Source: Bacillus infantis NRRL B-14911 (lineage in GTDB: Bacteria; Bacillota; Bacilli; Bacillales; Cytobacillaceae). From it: DNA of 64,000 nt. Positions 8,173 through 16,634 of the stretch are shown piece after piece. Position 1 is the first letter of the stretch; each line of letters starts with the position of its first letter. Location: contig NC_022524.1 of the NCBI RefSeq assembly GCF_000473245.1, positions 954,501-1,018,500 on the forward strand. Direction: 5' to 3'. A program made the translations under genes and the position numbers. The notes under the pieces are model-generated. The model was not told the origin of the DNA. It saw nothing but the letters and a program-made list of their open reading frames with translations, and ran no database searches.

Positions 8173-8919
8173 ATGATAAAGATTGAAAACCTGTATAAGA
8201 AATTCGGCGAACTGGAAGTACTGAAAGGGATCGACCTGTCCATCCCGACCGGGAAAACGGCCGTTATCATCGGCCCTTCAGGATCCGGGAAGACAACACT
8301 TCTCAGATGCATGAATCTGCTCGAAACTCCTGATGCCGGTAAGATCGAGCTTGGAAACAAAACGCTCCAGTTTGGGGATTCTGCGAAAATTAAAACGGCG
8401 GAAATGGTAGCCTTCCGCAAGCAGACCGGCATGGTATTCCAGAATTATAATCTCTTCCCGCACTTGACCGCGGTTGAAAATGTAATGGAAGGCCAGATGG
8501 TCGTCTTGAAGCGCTCGAAAGAGGAAGCGCGGAAAAAAGCGCTGGGCCTCCTCGAAAAGGTGGGGCTCAAAGATCGTGCCGATAATTACCCGCACCAGCT
8601 GTCCGGCGGCCAGCAGCAGCGGGTCGGCATTGCCCGGGCAATGGCGATGGATCCGCAGGTGCTGCTCTTTGATGAACCGACATCAGCTCTTGACCCGGAA
8701 CTGGTAGGAGAAGTGCTGAAGGTTATGAAGGATCTGGCCAAAGAAGACATCACAATGGTCATTGTTACGCATGAAATGAGCTTTGCCCGCGATGCGGCCG
8801 ATGAAGTCATCTTTATGGACGGGGGCGTCGTTGTCGAGAGGGGAACACCAGAGGACGTATTTGAAAAATCACAAAACAAACGGACACAGCAGTTCCTGAA
8901 CAAAGTGACTGCCCGATAA
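8173..8919 (+). CDS. tcyC: L-cystine ABC transporter, ATPase
   Basis: 248-residue ABC ATPase of the polar amino-acid family. Walker [10 protein letters not shown] (34-42), Q-loop FQNYNLFPH (89-97), signature LSGGQQQR (143-150), Walker [15 protein letters not shown] (from 163) and the H-loop VTHEM are all intact. It powers TcyB. Ribosome site GGAGGTG. Ends the operon before a strong terminator. Confidence 0.85.
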   Translation: MIKIENLYKKFGELEVLKGIDLSIPTGKTAVIIGPSGSGKTTLLRCMNLLETPDAGKIELGNKTLQFGDSAKIKTAEMVAFRKQTGMVFQNYNLFPHLTAVENVMEGQMVVLKRSKEEARKKALGLLEKVGLKDRADNYPHQLSGGQQQRVGIARAMAMDPQVLLFDEPTSALDPELVGEVLKVMKDLAKEDITMVIVTHEMSFARDAADEVIFMDGGVVVERGTPEDVFEKSQNKRTQQFLNKVTAR

Positions 8920-8925
8920 AGTAGA

Positions 8926-8955
8926 GGCCCTGCACAGATGCAGGGCCTTTGTTTA
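8926..8955 (+). terminator. terminator of tcyABC
   Basis: AGGCCCTGCA-CAGA-TGCAGGGCCT hairpin followed by TTGTTTAT. Confidence 0.85.
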
Positions 8956-9038
8956 TAGAGTTTTGCATCACTACAGCAGATATATCTTTTTACTATGAAA
9001 AATGGTAGATTTAAACTCAGAAAAGGAAGGGGGCAGGT

Positions 9039-9416
9039 GTTATCAGGAAAATAAAACAGATTTTATTCGTCACAGCCGGCTTTCTGGCTCTTGGCCTTGG
9101 CATCCTTGGCATCATCCTTCCCATCGTTCCAACCACCCCGCTGCTTCTGCTGGCTTCATTCTGCTTTATGAAAGGATCCAAAAGGTTTGAAGTCTGGTTC
9201 AAGCAGACAGGGATCTACAAAAAGCACTTAGAAAGCTTTGTGAAAAATAAGTCGATGACACTGAAGCAAAAATTCACGATCCTGCTGTTTGCTGACGCCA
9301 TGATCATCATTGTATTCTTCTTGACGGATCTCACAGCAGTCAGGATTATGCTGGTAATCATTGTTCTGTATAAATACTATTATTTCTTCTATAAAATAAA
9401 AACCTTGCCGGATTAA
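9039..9416 (+). CDS. DUF454 (YbaN-like) inner membrane protein with non-standard start
   Basis: The frame encodes the hallmark of DUF454: ALGLGILGIILPIVPTTP followed by LLLLASFCFMKGSKRF, then two more spans. This conserved part lies upstream of the only in-frame ATG (9168), so translation must begin earlier. The frame is open from 9015 (stop TAA at 9012) yet has no ATG, GTG or TTG. A good ribosome site (GGAAGGGGG, ending at 9032) points to GTT at 9039 or ATC at 9042 as the start, unless a base change or sequencing error has removed a normal one. A GTG at 9037 is in another frame and stops after five codons. Function of the family is unknown. Ends in a terminator. Confidence 0.65.
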   Translation, partial: VIRKIKQILFVTAGFLALGLGILGIILPIVPTTPLLLLASFCFMKGSKRFEVWFKQTGIYKKHLESFVKNKSMTLKQKFTILLFADAMIIIVFFLTDLTAVRIMLVIIVLYKYYYFFYKIKTLPD

Positions 9417-9427
9417 GGCAAGGTTTT
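9402..9427. terminator. bidirectional terminator
   Basis: AAACCTTGCC-GGATTA-GGCAAGGTTT, overlapping the end of the DUF454 gene and facing the convergent gene on the minus strand. Confidence 0.7.
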
Positions 9428-9465
9428 AGCATTTTATCCTGTTTCTCCTCAATAGGCTGACCGTC

Positions 9466-9906
9466 TCACCAAACACCAGGCTTGACGACCATGAACCAGA
9501 GCATGGCCGAAAGAAGGATGATGTAAATCCAGACAGTGCGGTTAAGCTCGGCAGCTGCTATTTTCTTATCGGTCCCTTCTTCCTTGAATTTCCGCAGCTT
9601 CGGAGTGAAGGCGCGCGCCAGGAAGAAGAGGGAGAGAAACAGGATGATCAGGGTCATGACAACCCAGGAGGTGCCCCATGTCCAAGGTCCGGCTGCGATC
9701 AAAATCACGCCGGATCCTACAAGGACGTGACCGGAGTGCTTGGAGAGCCTGACAACGGACCGGAAAGTATCCATATAAGCTTCAAGCTCGGCACCGGCGG
9801 CAGTCTTCAGCTTCTTCACAATCGGGAAGAGGATGAAGAATGGCCCGATTGACATAATCGCACTAAGTACATGTATGTATATAACAGCCCGGTAGATTAA
9901 ATCCAT
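9466..9906 (-). CDS. DUF2269-type integral membrane protein
   Basis: 146 residues with four hydrophobic spans. The first span carries IHVLSAIMSIGPFF and the second region has SGHVLVGSGVILIAAGPWTWG, the pattern of the DUF2269 family of small membrane proteins; the conserved histidines (IH and KHSGH) are present. Function is unknown. It begins only 6 bp after the ASCH gene on the same strand and has a weak ribosome site of its own, so translation is probably coupled to that gene. Confidence 0.65.
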   Translation of the reverse strand: MDLIYRAVIYIHVLSAIMSIGPFFILFPIVKKLKTAAGAELEAYMDTFRSVVRLSKHSGHVLVGSGVILIAAGPWTWGTSWVVMTLIILFLSLFFLARAFTPKLRKFKEEGTDKKIAAAELNRTVWIYIILLSAMLWFMVVKPGVW

Positions 9907-9912
9907 TGAGTC

Positions 9913-10257
9913 TTACGCTTCAGCCGGTTTGAATTCGTGGACCCATACCTTCATATGCGGAAGCCAAGGCATTCCTTTATGATACGAAAGGATTGTCTGC
10001 TTATAATCCTCGACAGAGCCGAAGCCTTCCTGGCGGGCATGTTCGTCGGTAAGCTCACCGAGAGTCTGGCTGTAAACGGAAGTCACGATGAATTCTTTAT
10101 CCTTGAGCACCATGATTTCCCCGATATCAGCATACCTGCCATTCCTTCTCGTAGCTGTCTTTTCTCCTTTTAGTACCTTCTCGATATCCGCCGGTACCGT
10201 AACGAGTCTTTCAATGCTGCATGTTTTAGCTGGCAATCCACTATCTTGGTGTGTCAT
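9913..10257 (-). CDS. ASCH domain protein
   Basis: 114 residues with the ASCH beta-barrel pattern: an N-terminal basic motif GEKTATRRNGRYADIG, a central strand pair IMVLKDKEFIVTSVYSQ and the helix TLGELTDEHARQEGFGSVEDY. ASCH domains are related to PUA RNA-binding folds and are proposed to bind RNA or modified nucleotides; some members are cytidine-derivative hydrolases. The TATRR basic motif is conserved in such proteins. It forms a two-gene unit with the DUF2269 gene. Confidence 0.75.
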   Translation of the reverse strand: MTHQDSGLPAKTCSIERLVTVPADIEKVLKGEKTATRRNGRYADIGEIMVLKDKEFIVTSVYSQTLGELTDEHARQEGFGSVEDYKQTILSYHKGMPWLPHMKVWVHEFKPAEA

Positions 10258-10330
10258 ATGATTCCCCTTTCAGTTTTGTGCCCTTTAACTTTACCACATT
10301 TCACTCGGTGCGGTGAGGGCAATTCAGCTG

Positions 10331-11752
10331 TCAGAAGAAAAATACGGTCCCCGCATACAATACGGCAGTAATACCGGCGGCAATCAAAGCAGGCTTCAGC
10401 TTATAGCGGGCATATTCAATGACAGACAAATTCAGGATCCGGGCGATCGTATTCGTATCGTCGCTCAGCGGGGAGGCAAATGCACCAAAGGTCCCGCTGG
10501 CAAAGACAGCGCCGATGACGAGCGGAAGATAGATCCCTGAAGCAGCAGCCATTGAAATCCCGAGCGGCATCAGGATGCCCCAGGTGCCCCATGCCGACCC
10601 GATGAAATATGAGATGGCTGCTCCGAATAAAAAGAGCAGCGGCACAACGATGGATGGAGGAATCCAGCTCGAATATCGGGTGACAAACGCGGAAAAGCCC
10701 AGCGCCTCTGTTACGGACGACAGCCCCCAGACAACCGCGAGCAGGACGATGACTGACATAAGGTCATTCCCGCCGATCACGAAGCTGTTCAAAAGATCGG
10801 ACGTCTTCGTCTTTTGGAACCGGAAAAACAAAAATGTAAATAAAACAGTAAATACAAGGGCAATCAGCATAGCATCCATCACATCCGCTTTAATGAAGGC
10901 AGCGGCAAAGCCCCCTGCCTTCTTATAGCCGTCCCACCATGTGAATATTAAAGTCAGAACAACAACAAGCGCAAGCGGTACCAACAGATTCCACGGCTTT
11001 TCCGGCAAGTCTCTCCCAACAGCCGGGTCGCAAGTATGCCAGTCATCTTCATCATCGCCGGATTTTCCGATCTTTTCAGGATTGCTGTCCTGCGTTGACT
11101 TTGAATGATGGAAGAAGCTCAAATAAATGCCGAGAAGAATCATCACAAATGAAAAGAAATTAAAAGGGATGCTCCTCAGGAACAGATCATAAGGATCGGC
11201 ATTTATGTTCTCATTGCTGACAGCAATATCGACAATGGAGGTCATATAGCCGACAAAGGCTGTAGCGATCGGTATCAGGACAATGATGGGAGTTGCTGTG
11301 GTCTCGATAACAAAGCCAAGCTCCTGTGTCGACATTTTCACTTTTTTCAAAAGTGCCCGCATGATCGGCGCAATCGTGACGAACCGGAAGCTGGGGGCCG
11401 AAAAGGTCCCAACCGTGGAAAGGTAAGTGAGAAGGAGTGCCTGCCTTTTATTTTGGATCCTGACTGACGCCTCCTCAACAAACCCCCTGATGCCCCCGGA
11501 AATCTTGATCATGCCGACAAGGCCGGAAAAAGCATAAAGAAAAAGGATGATCTTAATATTATTTTCATCTATGAGCCCTTTAACGAGAAAACGGATGAGC
11601 GTCTCCAAGCCTCCTGCCAGTGTCGGCTGAAGAAGGAAGGATCCGGCGAGAAGGCCGGCAAAAAGGCCTGGAAGGACCTGTTTGGTTTTTATGGCAATTG
11701 GTATTGCAATCAGAAATGGAAGGATAGAAAACCAGTCAGTCTGCACAATCAT
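10331..11752 (-). CDS. Na+/H+ antiporter, NhaC family
   Basis: 473-residue polytopic membrane protein of the NhaC superfamily. Conserved features: [19 protein letters not shown], an unwound-helix region [14 protein letters not shown], the [15 protein letters not shown] motif, and the C-terminal [18 protein letters not shown] with acidic residues likely in the ion path. A hydrophilic Asp/Lys-rich loop (about residues 215-250) divides two halves. It exchanges Na+ for H+ or, in related proteins, organic acids or amino acids. The ATG used has a close-spaced AGGGTG; a GTG two codons later is an alternative start. Confidence 0.8.
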   Translation of the reverse strand: MIVQTDWFSILPFLIAIPIAIKTKQVLPGLFAGLLAGSFLLQPTLAGGLETLIRFLVKGLIDENNIKIILFLYAFSGLVGMIKISGGIRGFVEEASVRIQNKRQALLLTYLSTVGTFSAPSFRFVTIAPIMRALLKKVKMSTQELGFVIETTATPIIVLIPIATAFVGYMTSIVDIAVSNENINADPYDLFLRSIPFNFFSFVMILLGIYLSFFHHSKSTQDSNPEKIGKSGDDEDDWHTCDPAVGRDLPEKPWNLLVPLALVVVLTLIFTWWDGYKKAGGFAAAFIKADVMDAMLIALVFTVLFTFLFFRFQKTKTSDLLNSFVIGGNDLMSVIVLLAVVWGLSSVTEALGFSAFVTRYSSWIPPSIVVPLLFLFGAAISYFIGSAWGTWGILMPLGISMAAASGIYLPLVIGAVFASGTFGAFASPLSDDTNTIARILNLSVIEYARYKLKPALIAAGITAVLYAGTVFFF

Positions 11753-11840
11753 TCACCCTGTCTTTTGTCATAGTGTTAGATTGCCGAGGTTGGGAAAAAA
11801 TTATTCCGATTGTGGGCAAGGTTTCCTATATGAACTTCCA

Positions 11841-11895
11841 TTGACATATAACCATAAGGTGTTATATTTTAAAAGTGTAACCAAAAGGTTGTATA
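11841..11895 (+). promoter_or_regulatory. promoter and twin operators of the AHSA1/arsR pair
   Basis: TTGACA (11841-11846), 16-bp spacer, TATATT (11863-11868). Two similar elements overlap and follow it: TATAACCATAAGGTGTTATA at 11847-11866 and TGTAACCAAAAGGTTGTATA at 11876-11895. The second contains the perfect inverted repeat AACC-AAAA-GGTT. They are 29 bp apart. Placement between -35 and -10 and just downstream indicates autorepression by the ArsR-type protein encoded in the operon. Confidence 0.65.
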
Positions 11896-11918
11896 TTCGT
11901 CGGAAAAGGAGAATCATT

Positions 11919-12335
11919 ATGGCAAAAGCAGATGATATCGTCAAGGTCATCACCATTGAAGCACCAATTGAGAAAGTATGGGCAAAGGTAGCCTCTTCAG
12001 AAGGAATCGCGGAATGGTTCATGCCGAATGATTTCAAGCCTGAACTGGGCTGTGAATTTCATCTTCAGTCACCTTTTGGGCCTTCTCCATGCAAGGTGAC
12101 CGAGCTTGATCCGCCTTACAGGCTTTCTTTTCTCTGGGACAATGATGGATGGACTGTTTCGTTCCTGTTAAAAGAGAAGGACGGGAAAACAGAGTTCACT
12201 CTTATCCATGCCGGCTGGAAGGAAACCGGTGAAATCCTGCCAAAGGCCCGCGAGGCGAGCGGCGTTGTCAGGGAGCGCATGAGCGGCGGCTGGTCAGGCA
12301 TTGTAGAAAAATTGAAGAAAGCTGTGGAGTCATAA
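11919..12335 (+). CDS. SRPBCC/AHSA1 domain protein
   Basis: 138 residues with the helix-grip fold of the Aha1 C-terminal-like (AHSA1) family: first strand and helix [20 protein letters not shown], middle strands [17 protein letters not shown] and [10 protein letters not shown], and a long C-terminal helix ending [17 protein letters not shown]. Such proteins bind hydrophobic ligands and are often encoded beside an ArsR repressor, as here. The start ATG has GGAGAATCATT before it; the frame extends upstream but only over the promoter. Stop and next start share one base (TAATG). Confidence 0.8.
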   Translation: MAKADDIVKVITIEAPIEKVWAKVASSEGIAEWFMPNDFKPELGCEFHLQSPFGPSPCKVTELDPPYRLSFLWDNDGWTVSFLLKEKDGKTEFTLIHAGWKETGEILPKAREASGVVRERMSGGWSGIVEKLKKAVES

Positions 12336-12691
12336 TGTCCGCCCCGGCACAAAAATACGATGTTTTCCAGGCTGTGGCCGATCCGACGCGCCGCGAAGTC
12401 TTAAGGCTGGTTGCAGAGAAGGAGCGTCCTGTATCAGAAATTGCCGGCCATTTTTCCATTAGCAGAACTGCAGTGGCCAAGCATCTCCATATCCTTTCAG
12501 AAGCGAAGCTGATCAAGGGGCGAAAGGCGGGGAGGGAGAAGCTTTACACCCTCCAGCCAGAATCCCTCGCTGAATTGAGGGAATGGCTCGCTTATTTCGA
12601 CCGGTTCTGGGATAACCGGTTATCGGTGCTCAAGCATCTCATTGAAAATGATAAAAGCACTTATCTGGAGCACAATGAAAAGGAAGAATAG
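12335..12691 (+). CDS. ArsR/SmtB family regulator (SdpR-like)
   Basis: 118-residue winged helix protein: ADPTRREVLRLVAEKERPVSEIAGHF (helix 1 to 3), recognition helix SISRTAVAKHLHIL, wing AKLIKGRKAGREKLYTLQ, and the C-terminal ending LAEWLAYFDRFWDNRLSVLK-like pattern usual for members that travel with AHSA1 proteins. No metal-binding cysteines are visible, so it is not a metal sensor of the ArsR/CadC kind. Expected to repress its own promoter at 11841-11895. Confidence 0.82.
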   Translation: MSAPAQKYDVFQAVADPTRREVLRLVAEKERPVSEIAGHFSISRTAVAKHLHILSEAKLIKGRKAGREKLYTLQPESLAELREWLAYFDRFWDNRLSVLKHLIENDKSTYLEHNEKEE

Positions 12692-12702
12692 AATGAAATG
12701 AA

Positions 12703-12729
12703 GCAGGCCATTCAGACTGGCCTGTTTTT
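12703..12729 (+). terminator. terminator after arsR
   Basis: CAGGCCA-TTCAGAC-TGGCCTG followed by TTTTT. Confidence 0.8.
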
Positions 12730-12772
12730 GAAATTTTCCCAACCTATTTTATGATGTGCTCACCCTCAAAAT

Positions 12773-12805
12773 ATAGTAAACTTGAATTTAGGCTATTTTT
12801 ACTAT
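12773..12805 (+). promoter_or_regulatory. inverted repeat upstream of the sensor kinase
   Basis: ATAGTAAA at 12773-12780 and TTTACTAT at 12798-12805 form an 8-bp perfect inverted repeat, 32 bp before the kinase start codon, in the place expected for its promoter. Possible operator or RNA stem; no protein can be assigned. Confidence 0.35.
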
Positions 12806-12836
12806 AAGTGTTATCAAGAAGAGGAAGTTAGAGCAG

Positions 12837-14165
12837 ATGAAAAATGCCAAGCTCAAAGCCATCATTGTAATATCAGCAGGATTGCTGCTATTGTTTACTA
12901 TTTTCAACATGTATATATCTTATGTAAGCATAAAGGGCTCTACCGTAAGGTCCATCGCCAGCCAGACGCTTGAAACAGCCAAATCTATTGCAGATACCAT
13001 GCCAGTCATCATTTATGAGGAGTTTCTGGAAAATCCGGAAAAAGGGCCGGAATATGAAGCTATCAAAAGGTATCTGGAGGATGTCAGGAAGAAGACAGGC
13101 TCGCTCCATGTGTATACCCTCCTCATTGATAATCCCGAGGTTTCGAGGGCAATGATAGCCGGGCTCCCGCCAGGTGCCGAAGAGTTTCCAATCGGCGGGA
13201 TCTGCACTGTACCTGAGGAGCAGGTGAAGCTGGCCTATAATGGGAAGCCTTTTAGTACCGGCCTCATCCAGGATCCCGAATATGGAGAGTATTTGACTGC
13301 AGGCGCGCCAATCAAAAATTCGGAAGGTGCAACCATTGGTTTCCTGGCCATCGACATCAGCGCGGAAATGATCGGAAGCATCAGCAGCAAGGTGCTGAAA
13401 GGCAGTTTATCCAACCTGGTCTTCAACGGAGTCTTTGTACTTTTTCTCCTCGCAGCATTCATCTTTATCCAGCGCTGGTACCAGCGCGAGCTGAAAAATG
13501 AAGTCGGTGAGACGGAATATACGTACCAGGCAGAGTTTGATTCGCTTCTTTCCTCAGTCCGGTCATTGAGGCATGATTACTCAAACCATATCCAGGTGCT
13601 TCACGGCCTGCTGAAGATTGAGAGCTATGATCAGGCCCTTTCTTATCTGACGGCCCTATCCAAGGAAGTGCATTCCATTGAATCCATCAAGCTCGATACG
13701 GTCAACCCCGGGCTGGGGGTACTGCTTGAAACAAAAAGGCTGCTGGCGCAAAATTACGGCATCGAAGCCAGATTTTCCGTTTCTGAGGACTCTTTTAATC
13801 TTATTAAAACAACAGACCTGATTAAAATCCTCTCTAATTTGATAGATAATGCCATAGAGGCTTCCCTTGAGCTTCCTGAGGAAGAAAGGAAGCTGTCAGT
13901 ATCCTGCACGGCAGGTGAAGGCCGCTATATGTTTACCGTGACAAACACAGGCCCCTGCATAAATTCATGGGATAAAGAAAAGATTTTCGAAAGCGGATTT
14001 TCAACGAAAAAACCGGAAAAAGGCAAAACAAGAGGCCAGGGGCTGTTCATTGTAAAACAGATCACCAGCCGCTATGGCGGCCAGGTTACCTTAGATTCAC
14101 ATCATTCGGTTACTTCTGCTAAAGTGGTCATTCCTGCAGCTGCTGGAAAGAGCCCGGCAAAATGA
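12837..14165 (+). CDS. sensor histidine kinase of the CitA/DcuS (Spo0B-type) class, orphan
   Basis: 442 residues. A span at 8-30 and another at about 195-211 bracket an extracytoplasmic sensor region of about 165 residues (single-Cache-like; its end LTAGAPIKNSEGATIGFLAIDIS is typical). The cytoplasmic part has the phospho-accepting His246 in RHDYSNHIQVLHGLL, the Spo0B-like signature of citrate/dicarboxylate kinases, and a GHKL ATPase with N box NLIDNAIEAS (334-343), IFESGFSTK and the glycine loop GQGLFIV (400-406). There is no PAS domain between. No response regulator gene lies next to it on either side, which is unusual because these kinases are normally paired with an adjacent CitB-type regulator. 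Confidence 0.82.
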   Translation: MKNAKLKAIIVISAGLLLLFTIFNMYISYVSIKGSTVRSIASQTLETAKSIADTMPVIIYEEFLENPEKGPEYEAIKRYLEDVRKKTGSLHVYTLLIDNPEVSRAMIAGLPPGAEEFPIGGICTVPEEQVKLAYNGKPFSTGLIQDPEYGEYLTAGAPIKNSEGATIGFLAIDISAEMIGSISSKVLKGSLSNLVFNGVFVLFLLAAFIFIQRWYQRELKNEVGETEYTYQAEFDSLLSSVRSLRHDYSNHIQVLHGLLKIESYDQALSYLTALSKEVHSIESIKLDTVNPGLGVLLETKRLLAQNYGIEARFSVSEDSFNLIKTTDLIKILSNLIDNAIEASLELPEEERKLSVSCTAGEGRYMFTVTNTGPCINSWDKEKIFESGFSTKKPEKGKTRGQGLFIVKQITSRYGGQVTLDSHHSVTSAKVVIPAAAGKSPAK

Positions 14166-14200
14166 AAAAGGATAAAATCCCATGGGATTTTATCCTTTTT
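14165..14200 (+). terminator. terminator after the kinase gene
   Basis: A perfect 36-bp palindrome: AAAAAGGATAAAATCCCA and its complement, ending in TTTTT. It overlaps the stop codon and works in both directions. Confidence 0.85.
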
Positions 14201-14253
14201 CTTATACAGAAAATCCACCCTCGAAAGGATGGACAGGAAAGGGAAAAGGGTTC

Positions 14254-14361
14254 TTATTTTTGCTTTCTCGGATATTGACTTGCCGCTTGGCGCTTCATTT
14301 GCTCTTCGCGTTCAGCATCTTTTTTGAACGCTTCCATTGCTTTGTAAAAAAGCAGGCTCAT
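14254..14361 (-). CDS. 35-residue small protein, unknown
   Basis: A short gene with a convincing ribosome site (AGGGAGG, 7-8 bases before ATG on the minus strand). The product begins MSLLFYKAMEAFKKDAEREE and continues to a basic tail ending PRKQK; it is highly charged and predicted to be one amphipathic helix. It sits alone between two terminators and lies convergent to the kinase gene. I do not recognise the family, but the start signal and codon choice are like neighbouring genes. Confidence 0.5.
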   Translation of the reverse strand: MSLLFYKAMEAFKKDAEREEQMKRQAASQYPRKQK

Positions 14362-14517
14362 CTCTTCCGCCTCCCTGTGTAATGATTAGATATTCCACTC
14401 GTTCCCGGTGTGTTTTCCTGTAAACTTAAATCAGGGATTTTTTTGAAAAAAGATTGGACGCTGATCATTTTCCGCCTTACTATAAAAGCAAAGAAGCCTT
14501 GATGGGAGGAAAGTAAT

Positions 14518-15405
14518 ATGGCTGTACTGGAGAAGCTGACGTTTGTCTCAGGCTATGAAAAAAACCGAATATTGCGCAAGAGTTTTAATGAACTGGCGAA
14601 AGAGACTTTCGGCATCCAATTTGAGAACTGGTTTGACCTCAGATACTGGTCAGATAAATACATACCCTATTCTTTTGCCGACGGAGAAAAAGTGGTGGCC
14701 AATGCATCGGCAAATCTGATCGGGTTTTCAGGAGAAGGAAAGGATTGGAAGGGTGTCCAGGTGGGCACTGTCATGACGCATAAGGATTATCGCAATCTAG
14801 GGCTGGCAAGGCAGTTGATGGAACGCATCCTGGAAGACTATCAAGGAGCGGATTTCATTTACCTTTTTGCCAATTCAACTGTGCTCGATTTTTATCCGAA
14901 ATTTGGGTTCAGTCCGGTAGAGGAAACGCAATATTTCATTAAAGCCAACGCCGACAGCAATCAAAGCGAGATCCGCAAATTGGATGGCAGAAATCCGGAG
15001 GATCTAAGCTTCATTTATGAGATGGCAGGCAGGAGAACCTTTCCAGGCGGGTTTGATGCAGTCAACACAAGAGAGCTGCTCATGTTTTACTGCCTGAATG
15101 TGTTCCATGATGACATCTACCACCTCCCGGAAGATCGGGCCATTGTACTCGCCAGGCAGGAAAAGGATGTCCTGCATGTGTATGATATCATTTCCTCTGA
15201 ACCTGATTGGGATCCGGCCGGCCTTGCCGGAAGGCTCGCAGGAAAGGAGACAAACAGGGCAGCGCTTTATTTCACCCCTTCTCCAAAGACCGATGTGCTG
15301 GAAAAGGTGAAGTATCAAGACAGCCATGTTTTATTTGTAAAATATAATGGCGAACATAGCAGACTGCCGGCAGAGTTTAAGCATCCGCTGACAGTCCAGG
15401 CATGA
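14518..15405 (+). CDS. GNAT family N-acetyltransferase
   Basis: 295 residues. The acetyl-CoA binding motif A is in VQVGTVMTHKDYRNLGLARQ followed by LMERIL (R/Q-x-x-G-x-A pattern as RNLGLA), and a FYPKFGF strand completes the N-terminal acetyltransferase fold. The C-terminal 130 residues form a second, weaker domain as in two-domain GNATs. Ribosome site GGGAGGAAAG. The acceptor substrate is unknown. Monocistronic, ending in a hairpin shared with the convergent lipoprotein gene. Confidence 0.8.
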   Translation: MAVLEKLTFVSGYEKNRILRKSFNELAKETFGIQFENWFDLRYWSDKYIPYSFADGEKVVANASANLIGFSGEGKDWKGVQVGTVMTHKDYRNLGLARQLMERILEDYQGADFIYLFANSTVLDFYPKFGFSPVEETQYFIKANADSNQSEIRKLDGRNPEDLSFIYEMAGRRTFPGGFDAVNTRELLMFYCLNVFHDDIYHLPEDRAIVLARQEKDVLHVYDIISSEPDWDPAGLAGRLAGKETNRAALYFTPSPKTDVLEKVKYQDSHVLFVKYNGEHSRLPAEFKHPLTVQA

Positions 15406-15439
15406 AGAAGGCGTCTCCTTTTTTGGAGACGCCTTCTTC
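15404..15439. terminator. bidirectional terminator between GNAT and lipoprotein genes
   Basis: A 15-bp perfect stem GAAGAAGGCGTCTCC with a T6 loop. Confidence 0.85.
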
Positions 15440-15465
15440 ACTGGCTGCGGGGCAGAAACGCCCTC

Positions 15466-16476
15466 CTATTTCCCGACTTTAAAGCTATAGACCGCCATGT
15501 TGGTCCCGTTTTCGTCTTTGATCAGACCGCCCTGCAGCTTTTCGCCTTTTTCGCCGTAGGTTTCCTTGATATAGGATAAGCCGTTGCCATCAGTGGGGTC
15601 GAACATGATTTTGACTTGATAGGATTTCAGATCTTTGATTTCGGTCATCGGGTTGGAGATGACCAGGCGGAAGGATCCGTCAGGCAAGACATCGGCACGG
15701 TCATTGAAGCCTGTGATGATATAGCCTTCTGCACTAACGCCTCCTGTAACAGATGCTCCTTCCAGAATATTGCTTTTGCCATTAACGTAAATGAAATCTT
15801 CATCTTCGGTCACTTCAGTTTCCATCCGGATTTGAACAGCTCCGTAATCATCGGGCTTTGACCATTCCGGTTCTTCAATCATGACCGTGCTTTCCGGCTG
15901 GGACAGGTCAATTTCATTCACAGCGATAATCTGCTTCTGGTGTTCTCCGCCTTCCTCATCAAGCCTGACGAATGCCCCTTCGAGCTTGCTGCCATCCACG
16001 GAATAATGCTCATTCACCTCATCGCTGCTGGCAGAGGGCTTGAAAATGATTTTTGTATAAATCACCGGATATTTATAATCATCCGGGATGCTGTCTTCAA
16101 GTGTGAAGCTTCCATCCTCTTCGACAAGAGTGGTGCCGGCGCTTCCGATGATGGTGCCGTCTAGCGGATCGGTATAAAGGAAAAGCTTTGAACCGGGTAG
16201 AAGATTGGTGGTGCCTGTGACTGTGATGTTTTGATCTTTCCGGTGGATTTCGCCTTCAAGCTTCACATCATAATCGCCTGCATCCTCACGCGCTGTAAGC
16301 ACCGTAGTTTCAACAGCCTCTTTATCACTGTCCTCATCCTCAGCAGAATCCTGATCTTCCTTTTGGGCTGCCTCATCCTGTACAGGCTCCTTTTTGCCTG
16401 CTTCCTCATCCTGACTGTTCCCGCAGGCAGCCAGCAGTACAACAAGAATGACTAGAATAAGAGAATTGATTTTCAT
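15466..16476 (-). CDS. lipoprotein with two repeated beta-sandwich domains
   Basis: 336 residues. Signal peptide with lipobox LAAC and lipid-bearing Cys18; an acidic linker (residues 21-56) then two homologous regions, about 65-175 and 213-325. Matching landmarks are NLLPGSKLFL / NILEGASVTG, DGSFTL / DGSFRL, and the motif YSVDGSKLEGAFV / YGEKGEKLQGGLI. This is an internal duplication of a domain that should lie on the outside of the membrane. Function unknown; similar proteins occur in other Bacillaceae. Ribosome site GGAGGAA. Confidence 0.7.
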   Translation of the reverse strand: MKINSLILVILVVLLAACGNSQDEEAGKKEPVQDEAAQKEDQDSAEDEDSDKEAVETTVLTAREDAGDYDVKLEGEIHRKDQNITVTGTTNLLPGSKLFLYTDPLDGTIIGSAGTTLVEEDGSFTLEDSIPDDYKYPVIYTKIIFKPSASSDEVNEHYSVDGSKLEGAFVRLDEEGGEHQKQIIAVNEIDLSQPESTVMIEEPEWSKPDDYGAVQIRMETEVTEDEDFIYVNGKSNILEGASVTGGVSAEGYIITGFNDRADVLPDGSFRLVISNPMTEIKDLKSYQVKIMFDPTDGNGLSYIKETYGEKGEKLQGGLIKDENGTNMAVYSFKVGK

Positions 16477-16634
16477 AATATGTTCCTCCGATTATAAGAT
16501 AACAATCCCTATTGTAAACGGGAGGAAGGAGCTGCTGAAAATAATAATATCTAAATATTGGAAAAATAAATCAATCTTCCTATTATGAGGTGTGAATTTT
16601 ATTACTAAAGTCATATAAAATACTCGCTTGTTGA

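Noticed and set aside
9168-9416. Start of the DUF454 gene at the ATG at 9168
   Set aside because: This would remove the defining GIILPIVPTTP segment, which is encoded in frame upstream and preceded by a good ribosome site.
14182-14382. 66-residue plus-strand frame after the sensor kinase
   Set aside because: Begins inside the terminator palindrome and overlaps a better-supported minus-strand small gene.
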